From Veillonella nakazawae (lineage in GTDB: Bacteria; Bacillota; Negativicutes; Veillonellales; Veillonellaceae), in the NCBI RefSeq assembly GCF_013393365.1, contig NZ_AP022321.1, positions 1,998,501 through 2,062,500 on the forward strand: a stretch of DNA of 64,000 nucleotides, in the 5' to 3' direction. Shown piece by piece: positions 25,836-34,575 of the stretch (position 1 is the stretch's first letter; the number at the start of each line of letters is the position of its first letter). Under the pieces are notes generated by a model. That model saw only the letters and a list, made by a program, of their open reading frames with translations. It did no database searches and had not been told where the DNA came from. The position numbers and the translations under genes were made by a program.

Positions 25836-26189
25836 TTAGAGCTTCAACGCCTCAATCCATTCTGCTTCTTTAAAGCCCACCAGAACTTTGTCTTCAAGAA
25901 CCAAGATAGGACGTTTTACAAGCATACCATTGGATGCTAACAAAGCTAGTTTTTCTTCTTCACTAAGGTTTGGCAATTTATCCTTCAATTGTTGTTCACG
26001 ATAAATCATACCAGAAGTATTAAAGAATGCTTTCAAATCTTTACCAGATTGTGGATACCAAGCTGCGATTTCTTCTGCTGTAGGGTTTTCAGATTTAATA
26101 TCACGATCTGTGTATTTAATATTATGATCATCTAAGAATTTCTTTGCTTTTTTGCATGTTGTGCATTTAGGATATTCAACGAATAACAT
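25836..26189 (-). CDS. ArsC/Spx/YffB family thioredoxin-fold protein
   Basis: 117 aa. N-terminal CTTC redox motif (YPKCTTCKKAKKFLDDH), then YTDRDIKSENPTAEEI and the family signature MLVKRPILV (about 90-98). Sequence is closer to YffB/ArsC-like proteins of unknown substrate than to true Spx (no obvious RNA polymerase-binding Gly-Arg motif). May reduce arsenate or act as thiol-linked regulator. RBS AAGGAG. Its last codons form one arm of the outer inverted repeat around the loop-element terminator. Confidence 0.85.
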   Translation of the reverse strand: MLFVEYPKCTTCKKAKKFLDDHNIKYTDRDIKSENPTAEEIAAWYPQSGKDLKAFFNTSGMIYREQQLKDKLPNLSEEEKLALLASNGMLVKRPILVLEDKVLVGFKEAEWIEALKL

Positions 26190-26265
26190 AGCGTCTCCTT
26201 ATAGTAATACATAATGTCATAACGATTTATTTATAAAATAAGTGTACCAAATATATCGAAAATTA

Positions 26266-26580
26266 TCAATCAGCAGTACATGAATTTGTAATACATCTTA
26301 TATTCTTCAAATCAGCTTGAAGCCCCTCTGTATCCTCTGCTTCAAGTAAATCTAAATCCATCTGTAGTCTTAAGAAAAACCCCTTAGACATTCCAAAATA
26401 TTTACACAATCGTAAGTCTGTATCTGCAGTGATTTTACGTTTGTCTTGTAGGATTTCTTGTATCCGCGATACAGGCACCATAATATCTTTAGCGACACGA
26501 TATGCACTTAAACCCAATGGCTCCATAAATTCCGTACGTAGAACCTCACTCATTTTGGGTACAGGAATTAATTCCTTCAT
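26266..26580 (-). CDS. higA: HigA family XRE antitoxin
   Basis: 104 aa. Helix-turn-helix about residues 13-65: EFMEPLGLSAYRVAKDIMVPVSRIQEILQDKRKITADTDLRLCKYFGMSKGFFLRLQ, the standard HigA/VapI pattern. Neutralises HigB and should repress the operon through the inverted repeat upstream of higB. RBS AGGAGA. It follows higB by 12 nt; toxin-first order is characteristic of higBA. Confidence 0.93.
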   Translation of the reverse strand: MKELIPVPKMSEVLRTEFMEPLGLSAYRVAKDIMVPVSRIQEILQDKRKITADTDLRLCKYFGMSKGFFLRLQMDLDLLEAEDTEGLQADLKNIRCITNSCTAD

Positions 26581-26592
26581 AAATATATCTCC

Positions 26593-26877
26593 TCAATGAT
26601 AATCAATAATTTCTACATCATATAAATTAAAATCTTCATCTATGCAAAAACATATCCTATACTGTTTATTAATACGAATACTACACTGTCCGAGACGATC
26701 TCCTTGTAAAAATTCAAAACGATTACCTGGTGGAATCATTAAATCTTTCAAACAGCGACAAGCATGTAAAATACGCAATTTTAATAATGCCATTTTTTGT
26801 ATTTGAAGTGGTAACCGCCGAGAGTAGCCACGATAAAAAATACGCTCCGTCTCCTTATCTTTAAAGCCGATAATCAT
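26593..26877 (-). CDS. higB: HigB family (RelE-fold) toxin
   Basis: 94 aa. Pattern IIGFKDKETERIFYRGYSRRLP, LLKLRILHACRCLKDL, PPGNRFEFLQGD, QYRICF and VEIIDYH is that of the HigB/RelE ribosome-dependent mRNA endonucleases (basic, C-terminal DYH). RBS GAAGGAGAG. First gene of the higBA operon. Confidence 0.93.
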   Translation of the reverse strand: MIIGFKDKETERIFYRGYSRRLPLQIQKMALLKLRILHACRCLKDLMIPPGNRFEFLQGDRLGQCSIRINKQYRICFCIDEDFNLYDVEIIDYH

Positions 26878-26901
26878 AGAACCTCTCCTTCGATTATAAC
26901 T

Positions 26902-26940
26902 GTTTTACAGGTATAACTCAATAATATATACCTGTAAAAC
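26902..26940 (-). promoter_or_regulatory. higBA operator
   Basis: Perfect 14-bp inverted repeat: GTTTTACAGGTATA (26902-26915) and TATACCTGTAAAAC (26927-26940), centre-to-centre 25 bp, immediately upstream of higB. Likely HigA binding sites; 25 bp places both on nearly the same helix side. Confidence 0.8.
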
Positions 26941-27140
26941 GAGTATATTATGGAATATTTTTATTCTATAAATCATTTCGGTAAAAGATTTCTCTAAACT
27001 CTCACTCAAATCCTACTATTCTCCTGACTCTATTAGTCAACTATTTCGGAATGTATCTAGTTTTAGTCATCACTTGAAGATAAGCAAAGATTAATACTAA
27101 CTTTTAAAAAATTATCCATATAACTAATGGCTACAAATGT

Positions 27141-27212
27141 AAAAAGACCTATAATCTCCCAGCTTTCATCTGCAAAGTATAACAGTGAAAGGTTAGAGCA
27201 TATAGGTCTCTT
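27141..27212 (-). terminator. Terminator of the DUF554 gene
   Basis: AGACCTATA and TATAGGTCT pair, with an inner stem (CTAACCTTTC/GAAAGCTGGGAG region), followed by TTTTTAC on the minus strand, 48 bp past the stop. Confidence 0.75.
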
Positions 27213-27259
27213 ATAAGATCTATATATTATTTTTATTAGTATTCATAATACGATTTACA

Positions 27260-27976
27260 TTAGAGCAAGAATGTAAGCCCCATAGCCACAAAGATGGCTG
27301 GCAATAGATTGGCAATACGGATTTTACCAGGCCAGATGAGGTCAATACCAACGCAGAAGATCAGAATAGATCCCACGTAGGACAGGTTATCGATGGCGCT
27401 CGGCGTCATTAGAGGCGCAGCGATGTGAGCCATGGCTGTAATGATCCATTGGGTAATCCCTACAGGAATAAAGGAGAACAATGCGCCCTTGCCCATAGAG
27501 GATACCATAACCATAACGATGATGCCGTCGAGGATGCCTTTCAACAACAGCGTTTGGTAATTACCAGTTAAGCCGTCTTGAATAGAGCCTAGTACGCCCA
27601 TGGCTCCCACTGTAAACGTAAGGGATGCCGTAATAAAAGCGTGCGTAAACTGTGGATCACCAGTGTTGCCAGTTTTTGCTTTCACCCAGTCACCAAAAAC
27701 AGTAATCCAACGGTTAAGGTCGATAAGCTCACCAATTACAGCGCCTGCAACCATGCTAATAATCATGAGCATAGGCCCCGTCGTTTGCAGCGTGCCGTTT
27801 ACGATGACTAGCATATACTGCATGGCGCCGCTCATTCCAAGAAGGAGAACGATAATGCCGCTCACCATCATGAGCGTCTGTTTCAAATTTTCTTTCATAA
27901 ACCGACCAAATGCGAGGCCGCACAAGCTGCCGGCTATGATGAGGCCAATGTTAATGGCTGTACCCAAACCAATCAT
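27260..27976 (-). CDS. DUF554 family membrane protein (YdfK-like)
   Basis: 238 aa with about seven helices. Family marks: N-terminal GTAINIGLIIAGSLCGLAFGRFM, AGAVIGELIDLN (about 78-90), FITASLTFTVGAMGVLGSIQDGLTGN (about 110-135) and a C-terminal SYVGSILIFCVGIDLI. Likely inner-membrane transporter or channel of unknown substrate. RBS GGGAA. Single gene. Confidence 0.9.
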   Translation of the reverse strand: MIGLGTAINIGLIIAGSLCGLAFGRFMKENLKQTLMMVSGIIVLLLGMSGAMQYMLVIVNGTLQTTGPMLMIISMVAGAVIGELIDLNRWITVFGDWVKAKTGNTGDPQFTHAFITASLTFTVGAMGVLGSIQDGLTGNYQTLLLKGILDGIIVMVMVSSMGKGALFSFIPVGITQWIITAMAHIAAPLMTPSAIDNLSYVGSILIFCVGIDLIWPGKIRIANLLPAIFVAMGLTFLL

Positions 27977-28110
27977 ATATTTCCCTTTCTTAATTGTGAA
28001 AGTAATACTTTATTTCATCATCAGTATACCAACTATATCGAAACAAATCAATCTGCTATGGCATACAACCAATCTATGCCGTTATATGGCCCTAGATAAA
28101 AACATATAGC

Positions 28111-28145
28111 AAAAAGACCCTATCCAGTAAAGGATAAGGTCTTTA
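28111..28145. terminator. Small terminator
   Basis: AAAGACC and GGTCTTT pair with inner ATCC/GGAT. It lies between tag and the DUF554 gene; it is 320 bp past the tag stop, so assignment is loose. The 28146-28466 stretch beyond it shows no gene. Confidence 0.5.
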
Positions 28146-28466
28146 TGTTGTGTTTATAGCTTTGAGAGAGAAGTATATGAGAGCCCCGCTTTGGAGAGAG
28201 AGAATATATGTGTTTGTATATAAAGCGGGACGACATATGATGGAACGCTATCTTTCCATCGACTATAGTGTACACCTTAAAGTATGGTTTAACACAAGTA
28301 CAATTTTGTAACATCAATCATGTATAAAAACTATTGTTAACTAACGATTATACAAATACGTTACAACATATAGGTAAAAGAATGCGAATTATTAGAAAAA
28401 GGCAAAAATAATGAGCTAACTATCAAACATTCAGATTTATATTAATACTCAACATTTAAAACTATA

Positions 28467-29066
28467 TTAATCCTCAGCGTCTACAGGCAATTGAACAATA
28501 TCTGCTAGCTTATTAATCTCGCTAAAACAAGGACAGTCCTTGCCGTGATCGTTGATGAGACCACTAGCTTGCAGGTGGGAATAGATGGTAACAGGGCCTA
28601 CGAACTTGAACCCTCGTTTCTTTAGATCCTTACTAATCCGCGTGGACAAGCCATTCTTCGCAGGTATATTTCCATCAGGGTGGCTTTCATAAATAATAGT
28701 TTTATTGTCTGTGAAAGCCCAGATATAGTTGCAAAACGAACCAAATTCATCTTGAATATCTTTAAATGCAGAAGCATTATTGATGATGGCCTCAATTTTA
28801 GGGCGAGACTTGAGCATACCCTCGGTCTGCAAGATTCTCTCTACGTCGCTTTCACCATAACCAGCAACCGTATCAATATCAAAATGATCAAAGCAGCCTC
28901 GGATAATGTCTCGTTTATTCAAAATCGTAAGCCAGCTGAGGCCACATTGGAGACTTTCAAGACAGAGATGTTCAAACTGCAACCGATCATCATGAATAGG
29001 CCGCCCCCACTCATGATCGTGATAGGCCTGATACAAAGGCGTAGTAGGCCACTCGCAAGTCGCCAT
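28467..29066 (-). CDS. tag: DNA-3-methyladenine glycosylase I
   Basis: 200 aa from MATCEWPTTPLYQ. HhH-type base-excision enzyme removing 3-methyladenine. Signatures: YHDHEWGRPIHDDRLQFEHLCLESLQCGLSW, the ILNKRDIIRGCF region, and the zinc-site residues Cys4 with a C-terminal HGKDCPC. The ATG overlaps the upstream gene's stop (TGATG), with GGAGG inside that gene, so translation is coupled. Confidence 0.95.
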   Translation of the reverse strand: MATCEWPTTPLYQAYHDHEWGRPIHDDRLQFEHLCLESLQCGLSWLTILNKRDIIRGCFDHFDIDTVAGYGESDVERILQTEGMLKSRPKIEAIINNASAFKDIQDEFGSFCNYIWAFTDNKTIIYESHPDGNIPAKNGLSTRISKDLKKRGFKFVGPVTIYSHLQASGLINDHGKDCPCFSEINKLADIVQLPVDAED

Positions 29067-29683
29067 CACACACCTCCATGTGCCCACACGAGGACATCAT
29101 ACATGAGAGCCACTACGAGGCCCATCACGAGATGACCGCCTACGTAGAGCGGGATTAGCAAATAGATAAATAACAATAGGGAATGTAAGGTTCTGCGTAA
29201 CCATACAATCGGCGTAGACGTACCACCGCCAACCTTGCCATCAAGCCAATTGTGAACGATGTAGATAGGCGTGCCTAAGCGGCGAATCCAATCAGGAACG
29301 CGCTTGCCATGGTTCAACCCAGGACAATACAAAATCACCAATGGCAATACCACCGCATCAAGGATGAGTAGCACCGTTAAGGTCAAGGAGAACAAATCTA
29401 TTTCGCCTTCCCATGTCACTGGATGTGCTATAAAGCGGAGAGCCCACAAATAGGCTTTATATACGATATACGGTTCTAATAGCCATAATAAGGGCTTCAC
29501 TACACTCATGGGACTACCTATACCAAACACAAAATAATAAAAACTACGCATCTGCGTAGTCGTTTCATATATACAACGTTCCGATCGCATCGATTTAACT
29601 ATAAGAACTACGGATATTTTTAGGCCCAAAGGTGAGTCTAAAAACATCAATTCACACTCAAAATTTTTAGTCCTTTCATACAT
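29066..29683 (-). CDS. Membrane protein of unknown function, upstream of tag
   Basis: Frame of 205 aa. The first about 58 residues look doubtful: no good ribosome site is seen before the first codon, and an 8-bp inverted repeat (ACTACGCA/TGCGTAGT, 29543-29560) lies inside. A start at MSVVKPLLWLL (29509) would give 147 aa with four helices and a WIRRLGTPIYIVHNWLDG segment. I do not recognise the family. Its stop overlaps the tag start. Confidence 0.6.
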   Translation of the reverse strand: MYERTKNFECELMFLDSPLGLKISVVLIVKSMRSERCIYETTTQMRSFYYFVFGIGSPMSVVKPLLWLLEPYIVYKAYLWALRFIAHPVTWEGEIDLFSLTLTVLLILDAVVLPLVILYCPGLNHGKRVPDWIRRLGTPIYIVHNWLDGKVGGGTSTPIVWLRRTLHSLLLFIYLLIPLYVGGHLVMGLVVALMYDVLVWAHGGV

Positions 29684-29945
29684 CGATTTCTATACTATTA
29701 TTATATCAGATTTTGGCCTTTTTGTGGGGTTAAAATTCACATAATTTTGCTAAAATATACAATTTATAGTAGTTATCAACAATAGAACCCACTATATAAG
29801 CTATCCATCACTATCGACTCATATATACTAATTTTTCATCAAAATTATGACTTATTTTGATAAATTCCTTAGAAAAATGCGGCATACAAAGTAACATAAA
29901 AGCCAAAATAAAGAACTAAGAATCTGTATCAATACTATGTGGCAT

Positions 29946-30050
29946 TTTATGCCCATACCCTATGTTATTATAAATACAGGTAGTAAATACCGTCTCACTT
30001 TCTTTTGATAAACAATGCAAAAAGGGCAGCTTCTTAGGGCTGCCTTTTTT
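29946..30050 (+). ncRNA. Possible small RNA with promoter and terminator
   Basis: TTTATG, 17-nt spacer, TATAAA (29946-29974), then about 70 nt with a GGTAGTAAATACC hairpin and a strong terminator (GGGCAGC/GGCTGCC followed by TTTTTT, ending 30050). No ORF within. Alternatively only a terminator plus chance promoter; the -35 is poor. Confidence 0.35.
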
Positions 30051-30166
30051 GTATTCCACATACAACTTAAAAATATAGTCATTTAGTTATATAATTATAC
30101 TTAACAACTTAGCCTATGGATTACACAAGATCAATAGATATGAGAGTATAAACGGGAGATACTACC

Positions 30167-31516
30167 ATGACCAAACTACCAATATTAGCAGGTGTTTTCA
30201 TGATAAGCACTATCTTATCACCAGTAGGCGCCATCAATGTTAATATTCCTGGCGCAGATTCGAAAATTCCAAAGGATGCCTACATAAATTACAAAACCAC
30301 GAATCCTGATATTGAAAAGGATGTAGCAAACTATGTAGAAACACTCAAAGCAACGGACAAAACTAAAGGTATTAACAAAAGCGAAATGGAGTACGCTAAA
30401 GCTGCCTCTATCTATCGCGGTCAACATTACCATAATACGATCATTTCCGTTCATGACAAATACAACCAAATCCGGCTTTCATTCCCCGTAGCGGGCATAA
30501 AAAGTGATTATAATATAGGGCGTTACAAAAGTCCAAGTCGAACCATTGAGGACTATCGAGTGTTTACCGATAATGGAAGTCTCAATTTAGAAATTGACTA
30601 TGCTGATTACAAAGACTATGACTGGCGTAACACAAAAATAGCTTATGAAAAACTAACTGACAAGAATGTACGTGATTTCTTTCAAGACATGGCAAAACAT
30701 AATCCAGCAAAACACATTTCTGATATAAAGGGTACTGTATTTTCATATCCTACTGTTACCTATAGCACTTGGGATAGCATGAAGATGCCACACCTTGAAA
30801 ACGGTAAAAAAACAACGCTCACTATCGACACGATCAATTTTAAATTTAAGGGCTATAACATGCGTCATCCCTTATATCACGCAGGGTTTGTCTATTATGA
30901 TAACAACCCCGTTCTGAACAAAGTTCCTACAGATAAGTTATTGGCTAATTATGTGCTTCCCTCTGTGCAAAACCTAAATGAATTAAATCAATATTCACGC
31001 ATAGAAAACTTAAACGGTGTACAATACCGCGTACCAAAAGACGCCATATACGAAGGTCAACGTAAGGGCTCCGACCACCAAGATATTAGACACTACAAAA
31101 AAGGGAACATAATATTCTTTGTTTCTACTGACAATGTTCCTAAGAACCCATATGCGCATGAACTTGTTGTAAATGGTCATTACAATTTTAAAACGGAGTT
31201 AAATACGTCCTGGGATATTTACTATTCCTACCCAACATCAGATTATATTAATTATGCCGTTATATGGAATAATAATATTCCTGGGCTATCCACACACATC
31301 TATAAACCCCATAAAGATGATCACATCCTAACCTTTTACTCCTATGATGGAACCTATAGTTTCATCTATACCATCATTTATCCAAGTTTTTTAAATGCTG
31401 AGGAAGTTCAAAAATTACGGAATATGATTGAGTTTTTTGACTCTACCAATAATCCTAACTTTAAACTGAAAGAGCATGTTCTATTCCCAGATACAGAGGG
31501 GAGCCATGCCCATTAA
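30167..31516 (+). CDS. Exported protein, family A paralogue 1 (divergent)
   Basis: 449 aa. Signal peptide MTKLPILAGVFMISTILSPVGA, then the family hallmark: a short strand and PGADSKIPKDAYINYK at the mature N terminus. Other conserved blocks: VHDKYNQIRLSFP, ANYVLPSVQNLNELNQYSRIENLNG, YRVPKDA, YAVIWNNNIPG and the C-terminal LRNMIEFFD. It is the only member on the plus strand and the longest. Composition suggests a beta-rich surface or periplasmic protein. No known function; I recognise the family only from its five copies here. RBS GGGAG. Confidence 0.75.
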   Translation: MTKLPILAGVFMISTILSPVGAINVNIPGADSKIPKDAYINYKTTNPDIEKDVANYVETLKATDKTKGINKSEMEYAKAASIYRGQHYHNTIISVHDKYNQIRLSFPVAGIKSDYNIGRYKSPSRTIEDYRVFTDNGSLNLEIDYADYKDYDWRNTKIAYEKLTDKNVRDFFQDMAKHNPAKHISDIKGTVFSYPTVTYSTWDSMKMPHLENGKKTTLTIDTINFKFKGYNMRHPLYHAGFVYYDNNPVLNKVPTDKLLANYVLPSVQNLNELNQYSRIENLNGVQYRVPKDAIYEGQRKGSDHQDIRHYKKGNIIFFVSTDNVPKNPYAHELVVNGHYNFKTELNTSWDIYYSYPTSDYINYAVIWNNNIPGLSTHIYKPHKDDHILTFYSYDGTYSFIYTIIYPSFLNAEEVQKLRNMIEFFDSTNNPNFKLKEHVLFPDTEGSHAH

Positions 31517-31563
31517 AACATCGTTCAAAATCAACCTAATAGTATCAGAGGTGTAAACCAAAC

Positions 31564-31596
31564 AGCCAGTACTGCAAATCGCAATACTGGCTGCTT
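31564..31596. terminator. Shared bidirectional terminator
   Basis: AGCCAGTA and TACTGGCT stem between the convergent exported-protein genes; GCTTTT on the plus exit side. Confidence 0.75.
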
Positions 31597-31662
31597 TTCT
31601 CTCTCTATTTCTTTTTAGACATAAGTGTTATCCACACATATAGATAACATATTAATTAAGCA

Positions 31663-32904
31663 TTAAGGCAATCTAAAGACATCAGCCTCCCAAATGTACT
31701 TCAATGCAGGAAACTCTTGCTTATTCGGAGGGCTAATTAGTTTTGCCATTTCTACCATATTACGAATATCATGATAAGCCCTCTTCACCTCATTGGCTTT
31801 ATAAGTAACTTCAATGCTGTACACATATTGATCATCACGGATTGTAAAATATGTATAATTAGTACCATTATCAAATTTTATACTGCCGCTAAATGCAGGC
31901 ACACCATTATTCCAAATGGTAGCATTATCATTAGCTGAGTACGGATATTTTCGACTCACCGTATCTATCGTAGCAAAAGCACCTGCATAAAAATGTTTTT
32001 CATCATTTGGAAAAATCGGACGACGCTTAACTAGCTGCACTATACCGCCACCCTCGTAAACGCGTGTTTCCTCACCATAGGAGGTAGGCTCGTAATCAGC
32101 TTTTCGCTTACTATTCTTGAACACACGATATTCAAAGTTTCCCCATTTTTCAACATTAGAATAGCGATCTATTGCTTTCGTATCCTCTACCGATTGGATC
32201 ACATAATTCGCTAAAGCCCCTTCTGCATACCTAATATGATCTGGATTGCCATTACCACGATTTATGATGTTAACACGATACACATGATTCGTATCACTAG
32301 GTAAGGAAAACTCAACACCCGTACTCGTACGTGGCTCAGTCTCCTCCTCTTTTCCAGGGATACTTGTCATAATCCCATACTTCTGATGCCATTGGCCATT
32401 TTTTACCGTTTTATATGTGAAAGCACGATCCGTATAGGTGGTCTTATGGACTACATCCACAACGATATCTGCATTCATACTTTTAATATAATATTGGGGG
32501 CTACCATTTACTACATTAACTACTGGATTAGCGCCATCATTAATCACCTTATTTTCAAGGCTTGGATAAGGCATAGAAAAACGAATATGCTGTGTATCAT
32601 TGTCAAAGATAAACACCGTACTCTGATTAGCTTGACGTTTTAAAAACTTAGCATTACCCTCCATATATGACTTAGCTTGCTCCAAGGTCCTACGCCCATC
32701 TCTTACAGTCTGTGCTACAACAGGACCTGAACGACGTCTAAATTGAGCCTCCACAAGATCCATATCAGCACTATTATAAGAATAGCTTTCATAAGCAGTA
32801 TCAGGCACCATGGCATCACCACCAGGGATATCTATATTGGCAGCATGAGCTGTTACCATAAGGCCAAGTGAGCAAAGACCTGTTAAAATTGCTTTCTTTA
32901 TCAT
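31663..32904 (-). CDS. Exported protein, family A paralogue 2
   Basis: 413 aa. Signal peptide ending VTAHAA, then NIDIPGGDAMVPDTAYESY (the PGxDxxxPxxAYxxY hallmark). Blocks shared with the other copies: IFDNDTQHIRFSMP, LANYVIQSVEDTKAIDRYSNVEKWGNFEYRVFK, ATIWNNGVPAFSG, IRNMVEMA. RBS GAGGG. Faces the plus-strand paralogue across a terminator; convergent pairs of duplicates favour rearrangement. Function unknown. Confidence 0.75.
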   Translation of the reverse strand: MIKKAILTGLCSLGLMVTAHAANIDIPGGDAMVPDTAYESYSYNSADMDLVEAQFRRRSGPVVAQTVRDGRRTLEQAKSYMEGNAKFLKRQANQSTVFIFDNDTQHIRFSMPYPSLENKVINDGANPVVNVVNGSPQYYIKSMNADIVVDVVHKTTYTDRAFTYKTVKNGQWHQKYGIMTSIPGKEEETEPRTSTGVEFSLPSDTNHVYRVNIINRGNGNPDHIRYAEGALANYVIQSVEDTKAIDRYSNVEKWGNFEYRVFKNSKRKADYEPTSYGEETRVYEGGGIVQLVKRRPIFPNDEKHFYAGAFATIDTVSRKYPYSANDNATIWNNGVPAFSGSIKFDNGTNYTYFTIRDDQYVYSIEVTYKANEVKRAYHDIRNMVEMAKLISPPNKQEFPALKYIWEADVFRLP

Positions 32905-32939
32905 ATAATTCCCTCAATATAAATAGGCCTTATATAAGA

Positions 32940-33476
32940 CTAACCTTCTATAGCCTCAAGTACTTCGCCGATGTACATATAATGTGGTTCCCAACGATCA
33001 TGACCAATTTGAGTATAGGCAGTAGGGTTTGCTGCATAATATTCCTTTATTTTATCTGCCAAATGAGCTTCATCGAATTGGTGTTCATATAACTTTTTAC
33101 ATACAAATGTTAAATCTGCTTCTTTGAAGGTCACTCCATCACCGACTGCCACTGGTGTTAAACCAGAATTGGCAACCTTATCTTCATCGCGACCAGAATG
33201 AGAGCCTAAATAGCCAAGAGCCTTACGCTGGCTGTTAGGGAATAAGCTAACTGTAAAAGTATCGTATTTCGCCATGAATTCTTGAGTATAGCGAGCTGGA
33301 TGAATGTACACAGTCACGGTAGATATATCATTGCCAAGCATGCCCCACATGTTACCCATACTGCCCCAACTAACTGTACACGTATTAAAATCATCAAGCG
33401 TACCCGCTGTAACAAGAGCCCAACGTTCCTCAAACATGGTAAACGCCTTATAATCTTTTGTTTCAAATGCTTTCAT
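32940..33476 (-). CDS. Flavin reductase family protein
   Basis: 178 aa FMN-binding split-barrel protein. Pattern FEERWALVTAGTLDDFNTCTVSWGSMGNMWG, then TVYIHPARYTQEFMAKYDTFTVSLFP matches the flavin reductase-like group with the STVSWG/ MGNMWG flavin site. Reduces free flavin or acts on flavin-bound substrates. RBS GGAGG. It stands among exported-protein genes without an obvious link to them. Confidence 0.9.
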   Translation of the reverse strand: MKAFETKDYKAFTMFEERWALVTAGTLDDFNTCTVSWGSMGNMWGMLGNDISTVTVYIHPARYTQEFMAKYDTFTVSLFPNSQRKALGYLGSHSGRDEDKVANSGLTPVAVGDGVTFKEADLTFVCKKLYEHQFDEAHLADKIKEYYAANPTAYTQIGHDRWEPHYMYIGEVLEAIEG

Positions 33477-33497
33477 AATAACCTCCGAACATAGAAT

Positions 33498-34091
33498 TTA
33501 ATTAACAATAACCTCATCAAAATGTTCCTTATATACTTCATAATACACTGCATCAGCGATATCGTAAAACTCTTTATTTAGAGAATCTTTCACAACGGGT
33601 TTGCGCAGAAAGGCACCGCGATCGATAGGTCGAGGCGTTCCGTCAAAACCAAAGCGACTGATTTCCTCTTCATCACGCATAATACCTGGATTAGACCACA
33701 TATCTTCATTCATATCCATATTCGTATCCACATCAGTATTAATCGCCGTTGTCCCTTGCTGTTGCGCCCGATAAGCCTTACTAGCTGCTGAATTACTACT
33801 ATCATAGGTGAAAGTCATGTCCTTAACGGTAATCACTTTCTCATCATTCCACTGATACGCTTTATATACCGTCGCCTTAATCGTATAAATAGGCGGCTCA
33901 AACCCGATGACCTTCACCGTATTCACGTCAATATAGGACGCGCCACGCTCGTCTACATTAGGAATATCCGACACAAACTGAGATACCTGCTTAAACTGCG
34001 GCTGAGACGTGAGCTCCTCAATCGCAATTGCTTGAGCTGGAATGGTGAAAGCTAGCATAAGCCCTAGCGTTATTAAAAATCGGTGTAACAT
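33498..34091 (-). CDS. Exported protein, family B paralogue 1
   Basis: 197 aa from MLHRFLITLGLML (GAGAGG 4 nt upstream). Signal peptide ends PAQAIA; mature start IEELTSQPQFKQVSQF. Shares with the proteins at 37085 and 37663 a core of VDERGASYIDVNTVKV..PPIYTIKATVYKAYQW and a C terminus of the form YDIADAVYYEVYKEHFDEVIVN. Probably a small periplasmic or surface domain; function unknown. Located next to family A genes, which suggests a joint role. Confidence 0.75.
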   Translation of the reverse strand: MLHRFLITLGLMLAFTIPAQAIAIEELTSQPQFKQVSQFVSDIPNVDERGASYIDVNTVKVIGFEPPIYTIKATVYKAYQWNDEKVITVKDMTFTYDSSNSAASKAYRAQQQGTTAINTDVDTNMDMNEDMWSNPGIMRDEEEISRFGFDGTPRPIDRGAFLRKPVVKDSLNKEFYDIADAVYYEVYKEHFDEVIVN

Positions 34092-34127
34092 ATATCCTCT
34101 CATCTTTCTAAACTTTTACAAAATAGA

Positions 34128-34529
34128 CTAATAATTTATCAATGGAATACTTAAAACAGTAAAGACAGAGATTAAGATATACACTACAAGACATAGTTTT
34201 AGCAAAAGCAGTAAACTGCCAAATAGGACTTTATAGATAGGTGCTTCTTGTTTCTTGGATCGTATCCAGTCTTTAATTTTATAATATATTTTTGGTTTGT
34301 TAAAAGCTGGCGGTAATCGCTTACACCATAAAACAAGCCACAGAATACAACATATATTACCAAAGAGAAAGAATAGAAATAGGTCGAAATGCTCCAGTGA
34401 ATATACTTTTAATACATAGATATTATAGAGTAGCTGAGTAAAGGTCTCTACAAAGTTAATCCATAGATAGACAAGATACGCCTTAAGCAAAAGTACTAAT
34501 ATAGTTTTGATATATTTGAGTTTACTCAT
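34128..34529 (-). CDS. Small membrane protein of unknown function
   Basis: 133 aa with three hydrophobic segments (about 8-32, 48-68, 105-130) and a basic loop in between (RLPPAFNKPKIYYKIKDWIRSKKQ). RBS GGGG. Not recognised. Resembles the 137-aa membrane protein at 6831 only in layout. Confidence 0.6.
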   Translation of the reverse strand: MSKLKYIKTILVLLLKAYLVYLWINFVETFTQLLYNIYVLKVYSLEHFDLFLFFLFGNICCILWLVLWCKRLPPAFNKPKIYYKIKDWIRSKKQEAPIYKVLFGSLLLLLKLCLVVYILISVFTVLSIPLINY

Positions 34530-34575
34530 TAGTTCACCCCTATCAAAATATACAAACTAAATACACACAACTATA

